From contig CM039187.1 of the NCBI GenBank assembly GCA_008360975.2, positions 20,117,495-20,181,494 on the forward strand: a stretch of 64,000 nt of DNA. Direction: 5' to 3'. A program made the translations under genes and the position numbers. The number at the start of each line of letters is the position of its first letter. Positions within the stretch are counted from its first letter, which is position 1. This stretch comes from Lichenostomus cassidix (Eukaryota; Chordata; Aves; Passeriformes; Meliphagidae). Under the pieces are notes generated by a model. That model worked only from the letters and a program-made list of their open reading frames with translations, was not told where the DNA came from and did no database searches. Below, in pieces: positions 13,301-23,301 of the stretch.

Positions 13301-16300
13301 AAGAGACTATTGAGGGTGAAGATATGGGGCCTGGAGCTATGCTAAAATGACAGGAAATTTCTGAATTTCTTGGGTTTTGATTCCACTATGTGGCTCTGGT
13401 AACAATATCAATAATGACAGCTCTGCCCTGGTGGTGCATGATAAAACCAGAGCCCGTAAATGAAGCAGTAACCTTCTCTGATTGCTAGCCTGTTTTGTGT
13501 TAAATATGTGTAATTGTGTTCTGTGCTTTGTCTCTCTTTGCAAAAGACTGCACTGTTATTTAACCAGGAAAAGGAGGAGCCTAAATTGTTTCTATAATGC
13601 TGTGACTGTGCTCTGCATTCAAGATCATTCCTAATCTATGTGTGTCACAGGAACACAGACAGCAGCCTGCTATTCCCAAGGGGATTACCATCAAAAGAAC
13701 CAAACTAGAGGTGAAGAGGACATTTCTTTTCAGAGAAACATGTATGCTGTATTCAACTCTGGGCTGTAAGAACCAAACAGATATTGCTCCAGCAATGCAG
13801 GATGTTCAAGGCTTCCCCCTCCTCTGACAAAACCCAGGGAATTTCCTCTGAGTTTGCTAGATAAGTAACTTCCTTCAGCATTGTCTGGAAGGCCAGAAGA
13901 AGGGCTGTTAGCAGACAGAACATTTTATACTACAGACCAGGTGACTTCCTTACAGAACCACACTGAATAAGGATGGAAAAGGAAACGCTTTCTCATTGCC
14001 AGAGCCTGTAAATTAATTGCATTTGGATGGTAACGCTACAAATTCACACCTCGGGAAACAAGAGCCTTGGGATTTGCACCCTGGAATGTAGCAGAGCTGC
14101 CTGGGGCCATGCAGGTGCTGGGAAACATTTCCCATTGCACAGGCAGGCATGTGAATGGTGTTTCTTGCCTCAAGACAGCAGGAGCCACACATCAATTTGA
14201 ACGTTCAGAACTGCCTGTCTTAAATGCAGCTGAATTACTAGACTAGTATTTGGGTTCAGTGGGGTCCAAACAGCTATTCCAGGAGAAAAATGTTTAAGGA
14301 TTAGCACTGTGAAGTAAATAAACTGCAATGCTCCTTACCACAGCAAACTGCTTGTTGAGCTTCATCTGCTCAGCCAACACAGTGACATTGTGGAAAAGAT
14401 GAGGCTGCATGTGACTCCACATGTGAGGGAACCACCAGAACTCCTTCCTGTGCTTGAGCAGCATGTCATCCCCTTCATCTTCCTCATCTGTACCTACAGA
14501 AAGCAGAAAAGGAAGTGCAAAATCAAAAGGCAGAAGAAGGGCGCAATGTTTAAAAGCAGTCGCTAATGCCCTGCACTATGTCCTTCCAACAGGAAGTCAT
14601 GGTCTCACTAATGCATTACACACCACACACACCCCAAAGTGGGGGCTCTATGTAGGTGCTGGGAAAAAGGAGGGCCAGGGGCTTACCTGTGTGGTAGAAT
14701 TTCCCTGAGAAGCCCAGGTTGAAGGTGAAATTTGGGACTAAAGTTCTCAGCTTATTCTGGGTGCTCAGTAAAGCCTGTTTGAACAAAAGGAGAAAAGAAT
14801 GTTCATATTTTTTGCTCTGTAACATGTCTGTGCTCTACTGGTGCCCAGCTAAGTCTGAAGAGGAATCAGAGGGGATGGGGCTTAGGCATTGTTTCCCTTG
14901 GAGTGGAGCAGAGCAGGTAAGTGCTTCTCATACAGAAGTAGTTGGGCTGTACTAAATGATGCCCCTTTAAAACCAAAGTCAGATCATGTTCTCCACTTCA
15001 AGGTGAAGGACCTAGAGTGTCTGTGCTAAGGCAAAAGGACAATAAATCTCACTTGAAAGCCAAAGGACTCTCTACGCTTTCCAGGTTCAACCTCAATGCT
15101 CCCCTCCATTCCCATTTTGGCTGGGACTTTGCTAATGAACTTCTGCACTTTCTCAGTCTATGTGCTAATGAAAAGGAGGGTGGGCCAGCCCACAGTACAC
15201 AGAGGAAGGAAAAGCAGTCAATAATATAATGAACAGTAACCAAGTGATGCAAAGGGAGAAGTGGATTCTCACAACTACCCATGTAACGAGTCCTGCCACA
15301 GCAGAGAGGTATCCCTGACTTTGTGTGCCCTTGAAAGTGCCAAAATTTTGCAGCAGAAAGAGTCTCCTGGATTCTGGGAAGAAAATCTGGGAAAGCCACA
15401 TTCATGATTCTCACATCTCTGACAGGTTGTCTCGTGCTCACTTGTGATTGCTTTAAATGTCCAAAGCAATTGCTTTAGCCAAAAAGGAAGGTGCCTTGTG
15501 CCTCAAACATCAGGGTCCAGCAGTGTACAGAGTAAGACAGCAGACAGCCTTGACAGAAAAAAACCTAACCAAAAACAAACCCCAGAGGCTCAGTGTGTCA
15601 CAGACAAGCAGAACACAAACTAATTCTAGTCAAATTTCTTCTGCTGGAAAATGATAAGAAGGGAGAAGCCCTGAGACAAATGCTCTGCTGCTACCTGTGT
15701 GCTTTGGGGAAATGCCACTGATGCAACTCCCTATAGGAGAATTTTCAATCAAACAGGGGCAGGCGGGAGGGCTGTTGACAGGTGACAGACACAGTCCTTG
15801 TCTGGGCTGTTTAGATTTTAATAGCTTTTCTCAGAAAGCAACGGATCAGTGACTGCAACAAGGTGAAGGTGATGACCTCCCAACAGCAGACTTTGGCTGG
15901 ATGCAAACACACAGGACATGGGGAATGTAACTCTGGGGAAAGCACACAGACCTATCAAACGGTGTAGGGAAGATGGACAGATCTTACTGCATCAGCCGCT
16001 CTTCCCCAGCCCCAAGGAGCACAAAACAGCACTGCAAGGTGCCTTTACATGGCTCATACTCCACAGGCACTGTCTGGGTGCACCACTCCCTCAGTGGTGA
16101 ACGTGCACTCACAAAGGCAGACTCTTGTTCCGTGCAGGTGCCTTGACACTGACCTCTTATAGATAACCTAACAAATCACTGCTGTCACTGACATATCAAA
16201 CCAGTACTAACCAAACACTGATCATCACATTAATTTTAAAATTACTTCAGTGGTTGACTTCAATCATCCATTCACTGCAAACATATGCTGAGCAGTTTTA

Positions 16301-19300
16301 CACGCAAGGCAGGTAGTCCATCACATGGCAAAGCAGGAAGACCAGGAAGATTACATGTGCAGTGTTACAAGACACTCTCAATGCTCTCAGTGAGAGAACC
16401 AAGCTTTCAGACTTTTCCCAAAGACACACTTTAATTGCCTGTTCCTCATTCCCACATCGACACGACAGTGACACTGAACACCGCCTGGGATAAATTTCAA
16501 AGATTTCAGCTTTTCCATGGCTACTTGCCTACCACATCTTTACCGCAGTTCCCACCCAAGACCAGTAATTTGATAAATGTAAGGCATGTGACATCTCCAG
16601 AACCTATCACAAACATAGACAGTGCTTTAAAAAAGTGACATGCCAGCAGCACTGATGGCTGAAGCCTCCTTTGCAGCACAAGATCCAGCACAAGCAAAGG
16701 GAGGTCAAATCCCCATTACACAGCCCAGCAAGACACAGGGATTCACCCCACGCATCAGGGAGCACAGGCTAGGAGCTGTGCATCTCTCCCCAGAGAGGCA
16801 CCTGTCTGTCCAGATGATGGTTAACAAGATCACTTCAAATTTGGGACCAGCACCTTGAACACATCACCCACTAACTCAGAAAGGCAAGTGCCACTTTCTT
16901 TTCTTTATCCAGAGCTGTCCCAGCCTTATCATTTCCCTCTGCTGCCCTGAAAGACACATCCAGTTCCCCAAGTTGGGTAGGAAAGTGGTGGGAGGAAAGA
17001 CAGAGGTTAAGAGGCTTAGCATTCCTCTGCACAGAGAGAGATTTAAAGCCTGGCTGGGGTTACCATGACGACACATCTGTCTGATAATAAATCCCAAAAA
17101 GCCCTGCTCCAGCAGGCTGCAATCCTTTGTGTCCAGGGAGGGACCAGGGAGGAACTGTAGGGGCCCCACGAATTCAGAGACTCTGAAGCCCTATGGAGTC
17201 CTGCTTTCCTGGCAGTTTTATTGCTAATTGTGTGCTACCCCTCTGCTGATGCTGGGTCCTTGTCACAGCCACATCTGTAAGGTGGCACAGCATAGGTTTG
17301 AAGAAATGCCTTTCCCCTGAACAGGATAAAGGAGACTAAGATGCCAATATTTGGACATTTAACACATTACACATTCCATGTTCCCTGGTTTTGCACTGGT
17401 TTCAAGAGGTCTGTGAGCTGCAGTAAGGTGCAATAATACAGGTGTGGGAACGGGCTGGAAGATGGCACTTCTCTCTGCACTCTGTTTCTCTTTCATAAAA
17501 TAGGATGAATATGATAGTACTAATCATATCTAACAGGTGATTCAAGTGGCATTTCATTTATATCCATAATGTGCTCAGAGACTCTTACACAAAAGGCAAT
17601 CAAGAAATGTGAAGTAGGCTACCCATTAAGAGAGAAAACAGCCAGCCAGATGGGAACAGATCTTCATATGCATATTTAAGAAATTCAGTTGCTCACATGG
17701 TATGAGAAAGGGCTGGCATTTTAGCTATCCTCACCTCTAAAAAGCAGACTTTCTTCCCCTAGAAAACTGTCCCTCAATCCACCCAAGCATCTCTGTTTTT
17801 ATATTTCATTGTTATCTTTTATTTCAAAAAGCCTTCCAAGATACAAGCCTCCCCACTTACTATCCAGAAAGACCCCTGCCCCAGCTAAGCTCCCTGCTGG
17901 AAGCTCTGCAAGGCTTACCCCAGCAAGGCACAGATGGGGTCTCCAAAGAGACTCCCAGCACTGGCCACCAGAATTCTTAAGCCACATCAAGGCCAGACCT
18001 GCTTTACGCTTGTCACAGTCTATCAGACAACATTCACTTCAATGCACAACCTGTATTTTTGGAGGCCTCTAGTACCTAACTGGGTCAGCCATGCTGCAGG
18101 CCCAAGCAATAGAAAACTACATTCTAATGCACATTTCTGGACACAATGAAAAAAATGTCTAAGCTTCACTCTGATGTTTGATGCCCAAATAATTTAAAAA
18201 ATTATTTTAATTATCTCAAATTATGATTAATATTTACTCCTAAGCAAATGTTAGGGGGAAAAGGTTTAAAATTGTGCCTTTTGTTGTACTACATTAAAAA
18301 TCTGTATAATCTCACTGACAGATCTGCAAAGATTTACTCAACAGTCACTACAACCTCTTGATGTCATCCAGGGAAGATAAGAACTCTCCTCATTGTAGGA
18401 GTGAGAAAGAAATCAGGGAAAGCACAGCACTCTGATTGTATTGGGAGCTTCTTTAGGACCTAATTATTTTCGAAGATAACAGGGTGTCCTTGGCATTGCA
18501 GTAATACAGGGCTAAATTTTCATGCAACTCCGCTTTTTAAGCTACAAAATTTTTAACTCCCAGAAGTGTTTGCAGAGATTTTAGTTGTTCCACACAAACC
18601 CTAAATGTTATCTATCTCAGGTCCCTCAAACGAGACAAAACAAGAGGGGGAAATAAGGCTGAGAGTAAGATCCTGGGGAAAGAGAACACCATGACTCTAA
18701 GAAAACAGTACATGGACAAATGAAGAGAAACAGATGATAAAAAAATGAGGGAAGAAAGCTGAATGCTTCTACAGCCACTTCTCAATGCTCATGCAAACTA
18801 TACGAGGAACATGTGGCAGAAACACGTTCTTGGCAGATACTGCCCCTGTGGGCAGCACATTCTTGAGAGGAGTTCCTACAGTTTTCTTACCACCCAGCAT
18901 TAGCACTGGCAGAGCTCAAAACAACGCTGAAAAAAAAAGAAAGCTCTCATGGTATTTCTACCTCCCCTGCAATCTTAGAATCAGGGAGCTAGAAATTGCT
19001 GAGTACTTTAATTGCAGGTAAGATCATCCTCTACAATTTAGAAAAGCAAGAGCTGGCTGACAGCCACCCTCACTAGGTTCTCTCTTCTGCACCCTCACCA
19101 TTAATAATCTAAAATTAAATTACTGTCCTTGATTTTCACTTAGCTTGTTCTCAGACTCACCAGCAATGATTGCTCACTATTTATGCCCTTGTAGAGATTA
19201 CCAGCAAAATGTGCAAAAACTCATCTACTTAATCTTCTTTCTTCATACCTAGAGATGACCAGAAAGGATCACAAAAGCCAGATCCTTTTGCATTAGAAAT

Positions 19301-22300
19301 GGCTTGTCTTTATTGGCCAGTTCCATGGAGGTTTGGTAAATTCCATGGATTATGATTTTATGAATGTGGAATAATTGAGAAGAGAAGGGATTCTCTGAGA
19401 TTTTGTTTTGTTAATTACATGCAGCTCAAATCTCTGGTAAACTCTAGAGAAGAAAAACATTTCCTTTGTGTAACTTCCAACTGTTCCACTTCTATTGAGG
19501 ACTGCAAGCTCCTGCTGCAGCCCTTCTGCAGAAACAGGAACTCAAGGGTTATCATCTTTAAAGTAAAAGCAAGCACTATTCTTTTTTTTCTTATTAAAGA
19601 AGAAAGCTATTCAGCTCTCCTTTAGGCATCACAAATAAAAATATTTCTCTTGTGTAAGACATGTACCATGGGCATGCATTTGATTGAATTATATTCAGTG
19701 CTTTCTTTTAATAGTCACTTTGTCGGGGAAGGTCTCTGAACATGGACCTGCATATGGCAAACAGGCTCACTGGGACAGCAGAGTCAATTTTATACCTTCA
19801 CACAACATCCAATCTTCAAACCACTACCCTGACCACTGTAATCTAAGCTTTGAGATAAGGAGCTGTGTGTTGAGATAACAGCCCTGAAACAGAGCTTTCA
19901 TATAAAAGGCCAAAGAAAATGCCAGCTGTTCTGTTACTATTATATCCCCTTCTTTCCCCACCGTGAGAGACTATCAACAAATCCATGTAGTTATTTCTCG
20001 CTTTTAAAAAATAAAAATTCATTAACCTCGCGTGGCTCTGCAATCAGAGAGCTTCTTTTAAATGGATAAATCTGGGTTTTATCTGCTTTGCCTGAGATTC
20101 TCTGCTTACTGATCACAGATTATTCCTCCATTTCACCCCGTTAAAACCCAAACAAAGCATCTTTTGGAGTAATCTTGTCTGGGTTTGTTTTTAACATCAC
20201 TAGAGCAGCCTTTGTTCCCAAGAGCTTTGGCCACCTATCCTGCTTCCCCACATGGGTCTGTAACCTGCCCAAATGCTTCAGAGGTGAGAATCTCTCCTGG
20301 TTTGGGGTAATGGGTGCAGGGCCTGCTTAGAACCAAGACAAGACTGTGATCCTTCACAAAAAACAAACAACCAAACAAAACCCAAAACCAACAAACAAAC
20401 AAACACACACAAAACAAAAAAAACCAACCAACCAAGCCCCCCCACAAAACAAAACAAAAAAAAATAAAAACAAACCCACAAACTTTCAGAAGATTTCAGC
20501 ACTTCAAAACACAGGGACATACCGTGAAATGAAGAAAATTTTAGCATTTTTCTTAAATAACTATTACATACAGCTGTTCCATTTTCCTACACCTGTACAC
20601 TAGGCAATACTTTTTCTATGCCTGCTTGCTTAGAATGTAATGGTCAAAGTGGCTTTAAGGAATTATTAAAGAATGAAGCAACCAAAACAATGGCATGCAA
20701 TTAGAGCTCCTTCAGGCATGCAGCTTCAAGTGATTTGAAAAGATAAAGTCAGCTTGAAACAGAATGCAGGTTTTCCTCTCCCCCAGACTAAACTTGGGTT
20801 CAGAAACAAAACATAAAATCTTGAAGTCCTAAAACCATGGAGATGAACCAAGACAGATCCTGAATGGATGCATAAAACAGGTAGAAAAGGTGGCAAGACT
20901 CCTAGTGAGGTGGAAGAGGGCTCTTGAGAACATGTAACAGATGACGCTCAGGTCAGGGACCAAACATGTACAACAGTACTCTGTCTTATACCTTTGCCTC
21001 AGATATTTTGTGCCTTGGATGTAAATTTAAAGGGTGCTTCCCCTTGAAGTTGTTTTGGAAACATGCTAAAGCAGTTGCTGTCGCAGGCTTACCATCATGG
21101 TGGCTGGTACCCAGGAACTCCACCCAGGACTCACCTAAGGGCAAGTGCTGAATGGGAATCCAGAGGGTATCCCTGCAAACAACCTCAGCATACCTGGAGA
21201 AACAGGCAGTGCACCTGCCTCGATGGCTACAAACTAGAACTGATGGGGAAGATACAAAGGGAAGTCTTTGGCTCCATGAAGCATCACATGCACATGTATC
21301 ACAGACCTATTTAATAGGACACTTTATCATGTACTTTCAAGGACACAGAGAATCAGGAAGAGCACTCAAGTTTGTTACCATCTTCCTACTTATTGTTATC
21401 TTCGCCTGTCTCAGTTCCCTCTCCACTACAAAATCTATGTCTCTGTGTCTTTCCCATAGCCTTCCCTAACAGGTCACTATATTATTCCAGGAACTGCCAA
21501 GGAAAACAAACCACAAAGATGGCATCTCTCTTTCCCAGTCCTGAGGCCACAGAGTTGGTTCTCATGAAGGCTTGGTCTGACCATGTTTCCCTGGTGAATT
21601 TTTTTATATTCCCTGCCCAGGCATGAAGGTTGCTGGTAGCAGACATGAGGGGAGTGCAAAGGGTAAGACAAAACCCTTCCTTTCCCAATTTAGTCGTGTG
21701 CTGAAAAGCTAGATGGCTAACATACAGACTGTATCATTTTACACTGCACGGACTGGCCTACAGTTTTGCAATATAATATATACAGTTTATACATATCATC
21801 ACAAACAACAATAAATACATTTTTCTGCTCTATTCTAACACAACTTGTCATTTCCTTTTGAACAGCAGAGTTTACAGCTACAAACAGGTTGGCATAGGAA
21901 ACCTGCATATACTTGCTCCTTACATTAGAGACAGGATAGACTACCACAAACATCTTCCTCTTACACTGAGAGAGGCCAGCTCCTTACGTGCTCCATTTAG
22001 ACCTGCAAAACTGTTGAGAGCTTCCAACACAATGCCATGCCTCAGCACCTTTGCAGGCTAATTCTCTGGATAAGATGAGTATGACTGCAGCAATCAATGC
22101 TTTCACTCAAATTAAATGCCACCTTGGCTTTCCCGGTATCCCACATACACTAGAAATCTGACTAGAACCTCTGGAGGTAGCTACTCTAGGATTTTACCTC
22201 TACATCAGACACTTTCATGCGAGTGCCCTCTTTTCCCACAAATATATCATCGATGTCAACAAGGATATAGCGATCAAGTGTGAGACAGAGGCGCTTGCCG

Positions 22301-23301
22301 GTCAAGTAGGCAATGGCATCCACGAAAATGAGTTTGTGCAGCCAAAAATTGAGGTTATTGCCGAAGAGAACCCGCTGGATCCCATCATGCAGACCCAGGT
22401 CCTGCATCACTGTGGCATGCAATGCTTTGTGTGTGGCCAGGTGAGGAATGGACTCCGAGGATTTCGTGCTGGCCAACAGCACCGGCTCATAGGTGCTGTG
22501 GTTTGACTGAAACACAGTCCAGTCATCACCAGGCAGAGGACCCTGCTCCACCTCATTGGCCCGGGTAACATAGAGCAGGGGAGCACTAGGATTGATGTGA
22601 TAGTCCCGCAGCCCCAAGTTGGAATGTAGGAAAAGGGGGAAACCCTTGAGCTGTGCACTGAGCAGGCTGTTCTCATTGGCTTTGAAAAAGCCTATAATCC
22701 CCACTCCATACTCTACACAGTATTTGTCCAGCAGCTCTCGGTTCCAAGCATCTAGATTCACATATTTAAGGATGTTCTCATAGATAATAAGAGCATAGCG
22801 TCCTCTATCTTTGTCCGTCAGGGTGGGCATATCCCCTTTGCCAGGGGCGATCTCTGTCCTGTATTTAAAGCGGCTGGATTCCAGGATGGCCACTATTTCC
22901 TGCCCCAGCTGGGAGTAAATGCTTTCCACAAAGACCAGCACCACAGGATCTGTGCGCGATGTGTCCACAGATTTCGTGAGCCGCCAGCTGGCTTGTGGTG
23001 GGATCAAGATGCGGTGCTGGTTGCTGCAGTCACTGAAGGGCAGGGGTGGTGGCTCCTTGATTTTGGGACTGTTAGTGACGTAATAAGCCAGGATGCACAT
23101 GGAGATCAGGCTGAAGGCGATGAGCAGCAGGATCAATCTGTGGAGCTCCAGCTGTCGCACGTGCCGCACTACTTTCCACAGCTGAATCATGGTGAGGCGG
23201 GCGGCTCACCCCCTCCTCACACTCTGTACCCTCGTCGCTCGTGGAATCTCCAGTGCCGCCGTGGCAGTACCCAGCAGCAGCTCCCAAAAAACAAAGAGCA
23301 G
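1269..23301 (-). CDS. NDST2: NDST2 gene, 5' UTR part plus coding exons 1-11 (3' end missing)
   Basis: The gene encodes heparan sulfate N-deacetylase/N-sulfotransferase 2, a Golgi type II membrane enzyme. It removes acetyl from GlcNAc and then transfers sulfate from PAPS to the free amine, the first modification of heparan sulfate and heparin. Eleven exons join in frame with GT-AG introns to 803 codons plus two bases. Human NDST2 is about 883 residues, so roughly 80 C-terminal residues are outside the window. The signal anchor is at about residues 19-38. The deacetylase domain follows to about residue 515 (DIDDIFVG at 312-319, HMWSH at 384-388). The sulfotransferase domain starts near 579 (KTGTT at 609-613, [12 protein letters not shown] at 700-711). 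The first 20 residues match NDST2 rather than NDST1, and family residues were compared from memory. No frameshift or internal stop was seen. Confidence 0.97.
1379..2749 (-). other. NDST2: NDST2 intron 10
   Basis: GT-AG intron with no coding exon visible. It contains an AT-rich simple repeat at 2110-2166. Confidence 0.85.
2110..2166. repeat. AT-rich simple repeat
   Basis: Runs of (TA)n such as CATATATATG and the palindrome ATAGATATCTAT make up this low-complexity tract inside an NDST2 intron. It is probably a microsatellite relic. Confidence 0.75.
2750..2920 (-). CDS. NDST2: NDST2 coding exon 10 (residues 711-767)
   Basis: This exon is 171 bases, 57 codons, phase 0 at both ends. The acceptor is TGTTTTTCAG/CAC and the donor is CAG/GTAGGA. 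It encodes [20 protein letters not shown], then [20 protein letters not shown], then [17 protein letters not shown]. The leading HQRAH block contacts PAPS and the glycan chain in NDST1. The [14 protein letters not shown] block is the substrate-cleft segment. Confidence 0.97.
3116..3290 (-). CDS. NDST2: NDST2 coding exon 9 (residues 652-710)
   Basis: This exon is 175 bases: one base closing Trp652, then 58 codons, phase 0 end. The acceptor is TTGGCAG/G and the donor is CAG/GTAACT. It encodes [20 protein letters not shown], then [20 protein letters not shown], then [18 protein letters not shown]. Ser707, in RAYSWYQ, corresponds to the 3'-phosphate-contacting serine of the PAPS site. NAS is a possible N-glycosylation sequon. 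The following intron is only 195 bases (2921-3115). Confidence 0.97.
3291..4691 (-). other. NDST2: NDST2 intron 8
   Basis: Intron between coding exons 8 and 9. Long open frames here (for example the minus-strand frame through 3636) run into exon 9 and are not independent genes. Nothing else was recognised. Confidence 0.85.
4692..4815 (-). CDS. NDST2: NDST2 coding exon 8 (residues 611-652), PAPS loop second half
   Basis: This exon is 124 bases: two bases finishing Gly611, 40 codons, then two bases of Trp652. The acceptor is GTTGCAG/GC and the donor is GATTG/GTAAGA. It encodes [20 protein letters not shown], then [20 protein letters not shown]. Glu637, in FEEIQFF, sits where the family's proposed catalytic base lies (Glu642 in NDST1). 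Confidence 0.97.
4816..5983 (-). other. NDST2: NDST2 intron 7
   Basis: Intron dividing the PAPS-binding loop between codons for Thr610 and Gly611. No repeats or RNA genes were recognised. Confidence 0.85.
5984..6080 (-). CDS. NDST2: NDST2 coding exon 7 (residues 579-611), PAPS loop first half
   Basis: This exon is 97 bases: 32 codons plus one base of Gly611. The acceptor is TGCTACAG/AAT and the donor is ACTG/GTAATG. It encodes [20 protein letters not shown], then [12 protein letters not shown]. Lys609 corresponds to the essential lysine of the 5'-phosphosulfate-binding loop (Lys614 in NDST1 numbering). The loop is completed by the next exon. Confidence 0.97.
6081..6881 (-). other. NDST2: NDST2 intron 6
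   Basis: Intron of 801 bases. It carries one copy of a 20-bp sequence (6174-6193) that recurs at 9269-9288. Nothing else was recognised. Confidence 0.85.
6174..6193 (+). repeat. 20-bp exact direct repeat, copy 1
   Basis: TTAGCATATGAAGAACACTT occurs here and, identically and in the same orientation, at 9269-9288. The flanks do not match obviously. Confidence 0.8.
6882..7064 (-). CDS. NDST2: NDST2 coding exon 6 (residues 518-578)
   Basis: This exon is 183 bases, 61 codons, phase 0 at both ends. The acceptor is TTTTCAG/ATC and the donor is CAG/GTGAGA. It encodes [20 protein letters not shown], then [20 protein letters not shown], ending at [17 protein letters not shown] resembles the NDST2 version of this block rather than NDST1 (FKHLVRF... 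as I recall). The exon links the deacetylase domain to the sulfotransferase domain. Confidence 0.97.
7065..12122 (-). other. NDST2: NDST2 intron 5
   Basis: Intron of 5.06 kb. No exon, tRNA-like element or clear transposon was recognised. It holds a short A-run near 9008-9019 and the second copy of a 20-bp repeat (9269-9288). Confidence 0.8.
9269..9288 (+). repeat. 20-bp exact direct repeat, copy 2
   Basis: Identical to 6174-6193, about 3.1 kb away in a different intron of the same gene. Confidence 0.8.
12123..12251 (-). CDS. NDST2: NDST2 coding exon 5 (residues 475-517)
   Basis: This exon is 129 bases, 43 codons, phase 0 at both ends. The acceptor is TTGCCAG/GTT and the donor is CCA/GTAAGT. 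It encodes [20 protein letters not shown], then [20 protein letters not shown], ending LNP. This is the C-terminal part of the N-deacetylase domain and matches the NDST2 family along its whole length. It is short and lies in intron-rich sequence but is clearly real. Confidence 0.96.
12252..12647 (-). other. NDST2: NDST2 intron 4
   Basis: A 396-base GT-AG intron. Nothing notable was seen. Confidence 0.85.
12648..12833 (-). CDS. NDST2: NDST2 coding exon 4 (residues 413-474)
   Basis: This exon is 186 bases, 62 codons, phase 0 at both ends. The acceptor is CTTCCAG/GAG and the donor is ATG/GTAAAG. It encodes [20 protein letters not shown] followed by [20 protein letters not shown] and the [20 protein letters not shown] block, ending in IM. 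These stretches are nearly invariant in vertebrate NDSTs and contribute to the deacetylase fold. Confidence 0.97.
12834..14338 (-). other. NDST2: NDST2 intron 3
   Basis: A 1.5-kb GT-AG intron. No repeats or RNA genes were recognised. Confidence 0.85.
14339..14493 (-). CDS. NDST2: NDST2 coding exon 3 (residues 361-412)
   Basis: This exon is 155 bases, completing Gly361 and adding 51 codons, ending phase 0 (QFAV) at donor GTAAGG. It encodes an acidic loop (TDEEDEGDD) and then [20 protein letters not shown]. His384 and His388 of the HMWSH motif correspond to the zinc-binding histidines of NDST1 as I recall the structure. HNVT is a possible N-glycosylation site. The deacetylase active site is therefore intact in this part. 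Confidence 0.97.
14687..14774 (-). CDS. NDST2: NDST2 coding exon 2 (residues 332-361)
   Basis: This exon is 88 bases: 29 codons plus the first base of Gly361. The acceptor is TTTGAACAAACAG/GCT and the donor is ACAG/GTAAGC. The peptide runs [15 protein letters not shown] then [15 protein letters not shown]. The latter block is strongly conserved in NDST1 and NDST2 and lies in the deacetylase domain. It is separated from exon 1 by a 7.4-kb intron and from exon 3 by only 193 bases. Confidence 0.97.
14775..22197 (-). other. NDST2: NDST2 intron 1 (after first coding exon)
   Basis: The largest intron inside the coding region, 7.4 kb. It contains an A/C-only low-complexity tract at 20355-20483 and AT-rich sequence around 18187-18240. 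No nested gene was recognised. Confidence 0.8.
20355..20483 (+). repeat. A/C-only low-complexity tract, (CAAA)n/(CCAA)n-like
   Basis: The 129 bases are made of A and C except one G (20436) and one T (20465). Units such as CAAACAAAC, ACCAACCAACC and CAAAACAAAA are interspersed. On the NDST2 sense strand it is a G/T-only tract within intron 1. Confidence 0.85.
22198..23190 (-). CDS. NDST2: NDST2 coding exon 1 (residues 1-331)
   Basis: This exon is 993 bases, exactly 331 codons, ending phase 0 in ...SDVE before donor GTAAAA. It encodes a short basic cytoplasmic tail, a signal anchor (about residues 19-38, [20 protein letters not shown]), a stem region, and the first part of the heparan sulfate N-deacetylase domain. 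Landmarks are [34 protein letters not shown] and [14 protein letters not shown] (from residue 312). The Asp-rich DIDD motif is part of the metal site in NDST1. The sequon N-H-S in QSNHSTYEP is a probable N-glycosylation site. The N-terminal half is NDST2-like while several internal stretches are as close to NDST1, as expected for paralogues. A single large first coding exon is typical of the family. Confidence 0.97.
23191..23301 (-). other. NDST2: NDST2 5' UTR segment and splice acceptor
   Basis: On the minus strand a pyrimidine tract (CTTTTTTTCTCTCTGCAG) ends at 23302, an excellent acceptor. About 111 bases of 5' UTR then precede the ATG. An in-frame TGA at 23206-23208 lies 18 bases before the ATG, so the frame cannot extend upstream. 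The context CACCATGA has A at -3. At least one non-coding leader exon must lie upstream, above 23302, but I could not place it. Confidence 0.75.

Noticed and set aside
18187..18207. AT-rich inverted repeat AAATAATTT/AAATTATTT
   Set aside because: Simple A/T composition makes such arms expected. There is no sign of an RNA gene.
23072..23287. Minus-strand open frame overlapping the NDST2 start, possible upstream ORF
   Set aside because: Its start at 23287 is TTG, not ATG, and it overlaps the well-supported NDST2 frame in a different phase.
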